From Temnothorax longispinosus (taxonomy: Eukaryota; Arthropoda; Insecta; Hymenoptera; Formicidae), in the NCBI RefSeq assembly GCF_030848805.1, contig NW_027269815.1, forward strand, positions 223,501 to 287,500: 64,000 nucleotides of DNA, given 5' to 3'. The position numbers and the translations under genes were made by a program. The number at the start of each line of letters is the position of its first letter. Position 1 is the first letter of the stretch. Positions 63,028 to 64,000 of the stretch are shown here, piece by piece. The notes beneath the pieces were generated by a model that was not told the origin of the DNA, did no database searches, and worked only from the letters and a program-made list of their open reading frames with translations.

Positions 63028-63999
63028 TTACACGACTGACTCTGCTTCTTCATCCGAAAGCTCTAATTCGTCGAGACAGTCCATTGTTTTTAAAAACCCA
63101 GTTATGTCGTCTTTATTTTCATTGTCGCTGTCTGAGTTGATGCCCGATTCATTTATATTAGAGATCTCTATTTCGGGAATGGAAAGAAGATATTGTATTT
63201 CTGGAGGGAGTGGCTGTCGTTTAGTTGTGCTATTGCGTGTACTGTTTAGTCGGGAATCCAAATTTATAAAAGATATCTGAGGATCTGATGAATCCATTGC
63301 TCTGTAAAACAGATCTTCCAGGTTCGTAGTGCGACTTTGCTTTTGGCTGTGCTCTAGCCTATATTTTTTATAGTTTTTATTTCGAGCCTCTGAAACCTCC
63401 TCTCCGACCATTCCAACCGGCAATATGCTATTTCTTATTATCGCAGCACCATGTATTAGGATTTTATGTAACGCAGATGGCATGCGATACCAGGAGTAGT
63501 GTCGGACGTACATCTCAGCAGTAGAACGGCAAAATGCATCAAAGCGTGATGAGTTGATGGGAAGTTGACATGACATTGCTACCAGAATCGTTTTCAAGTT
63601 TGTTAGAAATTCCACGTCAAGCTCAAGGCACTGCGCAAGCAGATTAAGATCTTTAAAAGCTCTGCGCGCCGTATTGCCGTCATTAGTAGTTTCAGAACCA
63701 CCTGGCTTAGGCTTGTCCACTCTTAGCCCCATCTTTTCCCAAAGACATACTTGGATTAGTTTTTTACGATTTGCAAATGCGATTTTGTGAGCCTCGCTTC
63801 TTACTTGCTACACTTTAATATCGAGTCGATAAGAAATATGAAGAGTACATTCCAAAAGCCTAATCCATGCATGTAATGGGCTGATGCCGTATTCAAGTGA
63901 CAGCGGCTTAGGTGTGAATGCGTTTGAGAGGTCGTTGAACTGTAAAAGCGTAGATTGACAAATAGGGCAAGACTGCGTAGATTTTGTTATAGTACTCAA
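63028..63999 (-). pseudogene. transposon-associated protein of unknown type, partial
   Basis: One minus-strand frame enters from beyond the window edge and is broken by a single TAG near 63806. It starts with a C-x2-C zinc-like site (QSCPICQSTLLQFNDLSNAF), then LEYGISPLHAWIRLLECTLH and ISYRLDIK. After the stop come EKMGLRVDKPKPGGSETTND, GNTARRAF, MPSALHKILIHGAAIIRNSI, LPVGMVGEEVSEARNKNYKK and an acidic C-terminus ending at 63028. I associate this block order (EYG-LHAWIR, GTTNDGNTARR, HKILIHG, SEEAxEARNK) with repeat-borne genes in arthropods, but cannot name the transposon class. The family normally has Trp where the TAG lies. Confidence 0.6.
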
Positions 64000-64000
64000 A

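Overview
This 64-kb window is insect nuclear DNA, AT-rich outside the transposons and almost wholly built of mobile elements. Two copia elements use the internal initiator-tRNA-Met (half-tRNA) primer site known from Drosophila copia. There is also an errantivirus-type gypsy element with an env gene, Penelope-like elements (PLEs), a Jockey/I/R1-type LINE fragment and arthropod-style MITEs. A hymenopteran, probably an ant, fits best, but that is an inference from repeat content. Host coding sequence is scarce: a broken rhomboid-family piece at 12661, one well-bounded internal exon at 12909-13014 (minus), a probable last exon at 16414-16553 (minus) and a weak first-exon candidate at 15874-16022 (minus).

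Layout, left to right. 415-5057: a young minus-strand Ty3/gypsy element (gypsy1) whose LTRs differ at 1 of 300 bp, with a Tf1-like self-priming signal and a -1 slippery site. 5058-8640: AT-rich DNA with hairpins and foldback relatives. 8640-9640: unclassified 'element E' with a 90-bp open-frame minisatellite and a 3' hairpin. It truncates a plus-strand gypsy pol (gypsy2, to 12429). 12430-17870: host exons, a foldback element holding a solo LTR, a TTAA-flanked TIR element, and a LINE fragment split by a MITE.

19044-60484 is one nested tower. The base is a P-superfamily-like DNA transposon with very long inverted arms and a 7-bp target duplication. Into its left arm went copia1 (19962-37155). 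Copia1 carries a 212-bp PLE scrap, an 82-bp minisatellite, a second element E (itself holding a 1.1-kb solo LTR) and, in its 5' LTR, a complete-ended but gag-deleted gypsy3 (31561-37014) with an extra 3' ORF behind its own TATA/Inr promoter. Into the transposon centre went an env-bearing errantivirus-like element (37864-57215, minus). That element holds copia2 in env (copia2's LTR holds a 2.8-kb solo LTR), a PLE at the end of pol, a fragment of 28S rRNA inside the RT, a foldback element in one LTR and a MITE in the other. Most insertions show target duplications, so the order of events can be read directly.

60485-64000: a long palindrome, short tandem arrays built on a GTGTCGACAC core, and a degenerate transposon-associated gene running off the right edge. 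No element here looks fully intact. The freshest by LTR identity are gypsy1 and copia2. Nothing indicates an operon, CRISPR array, tRNA gene or bacterial system.
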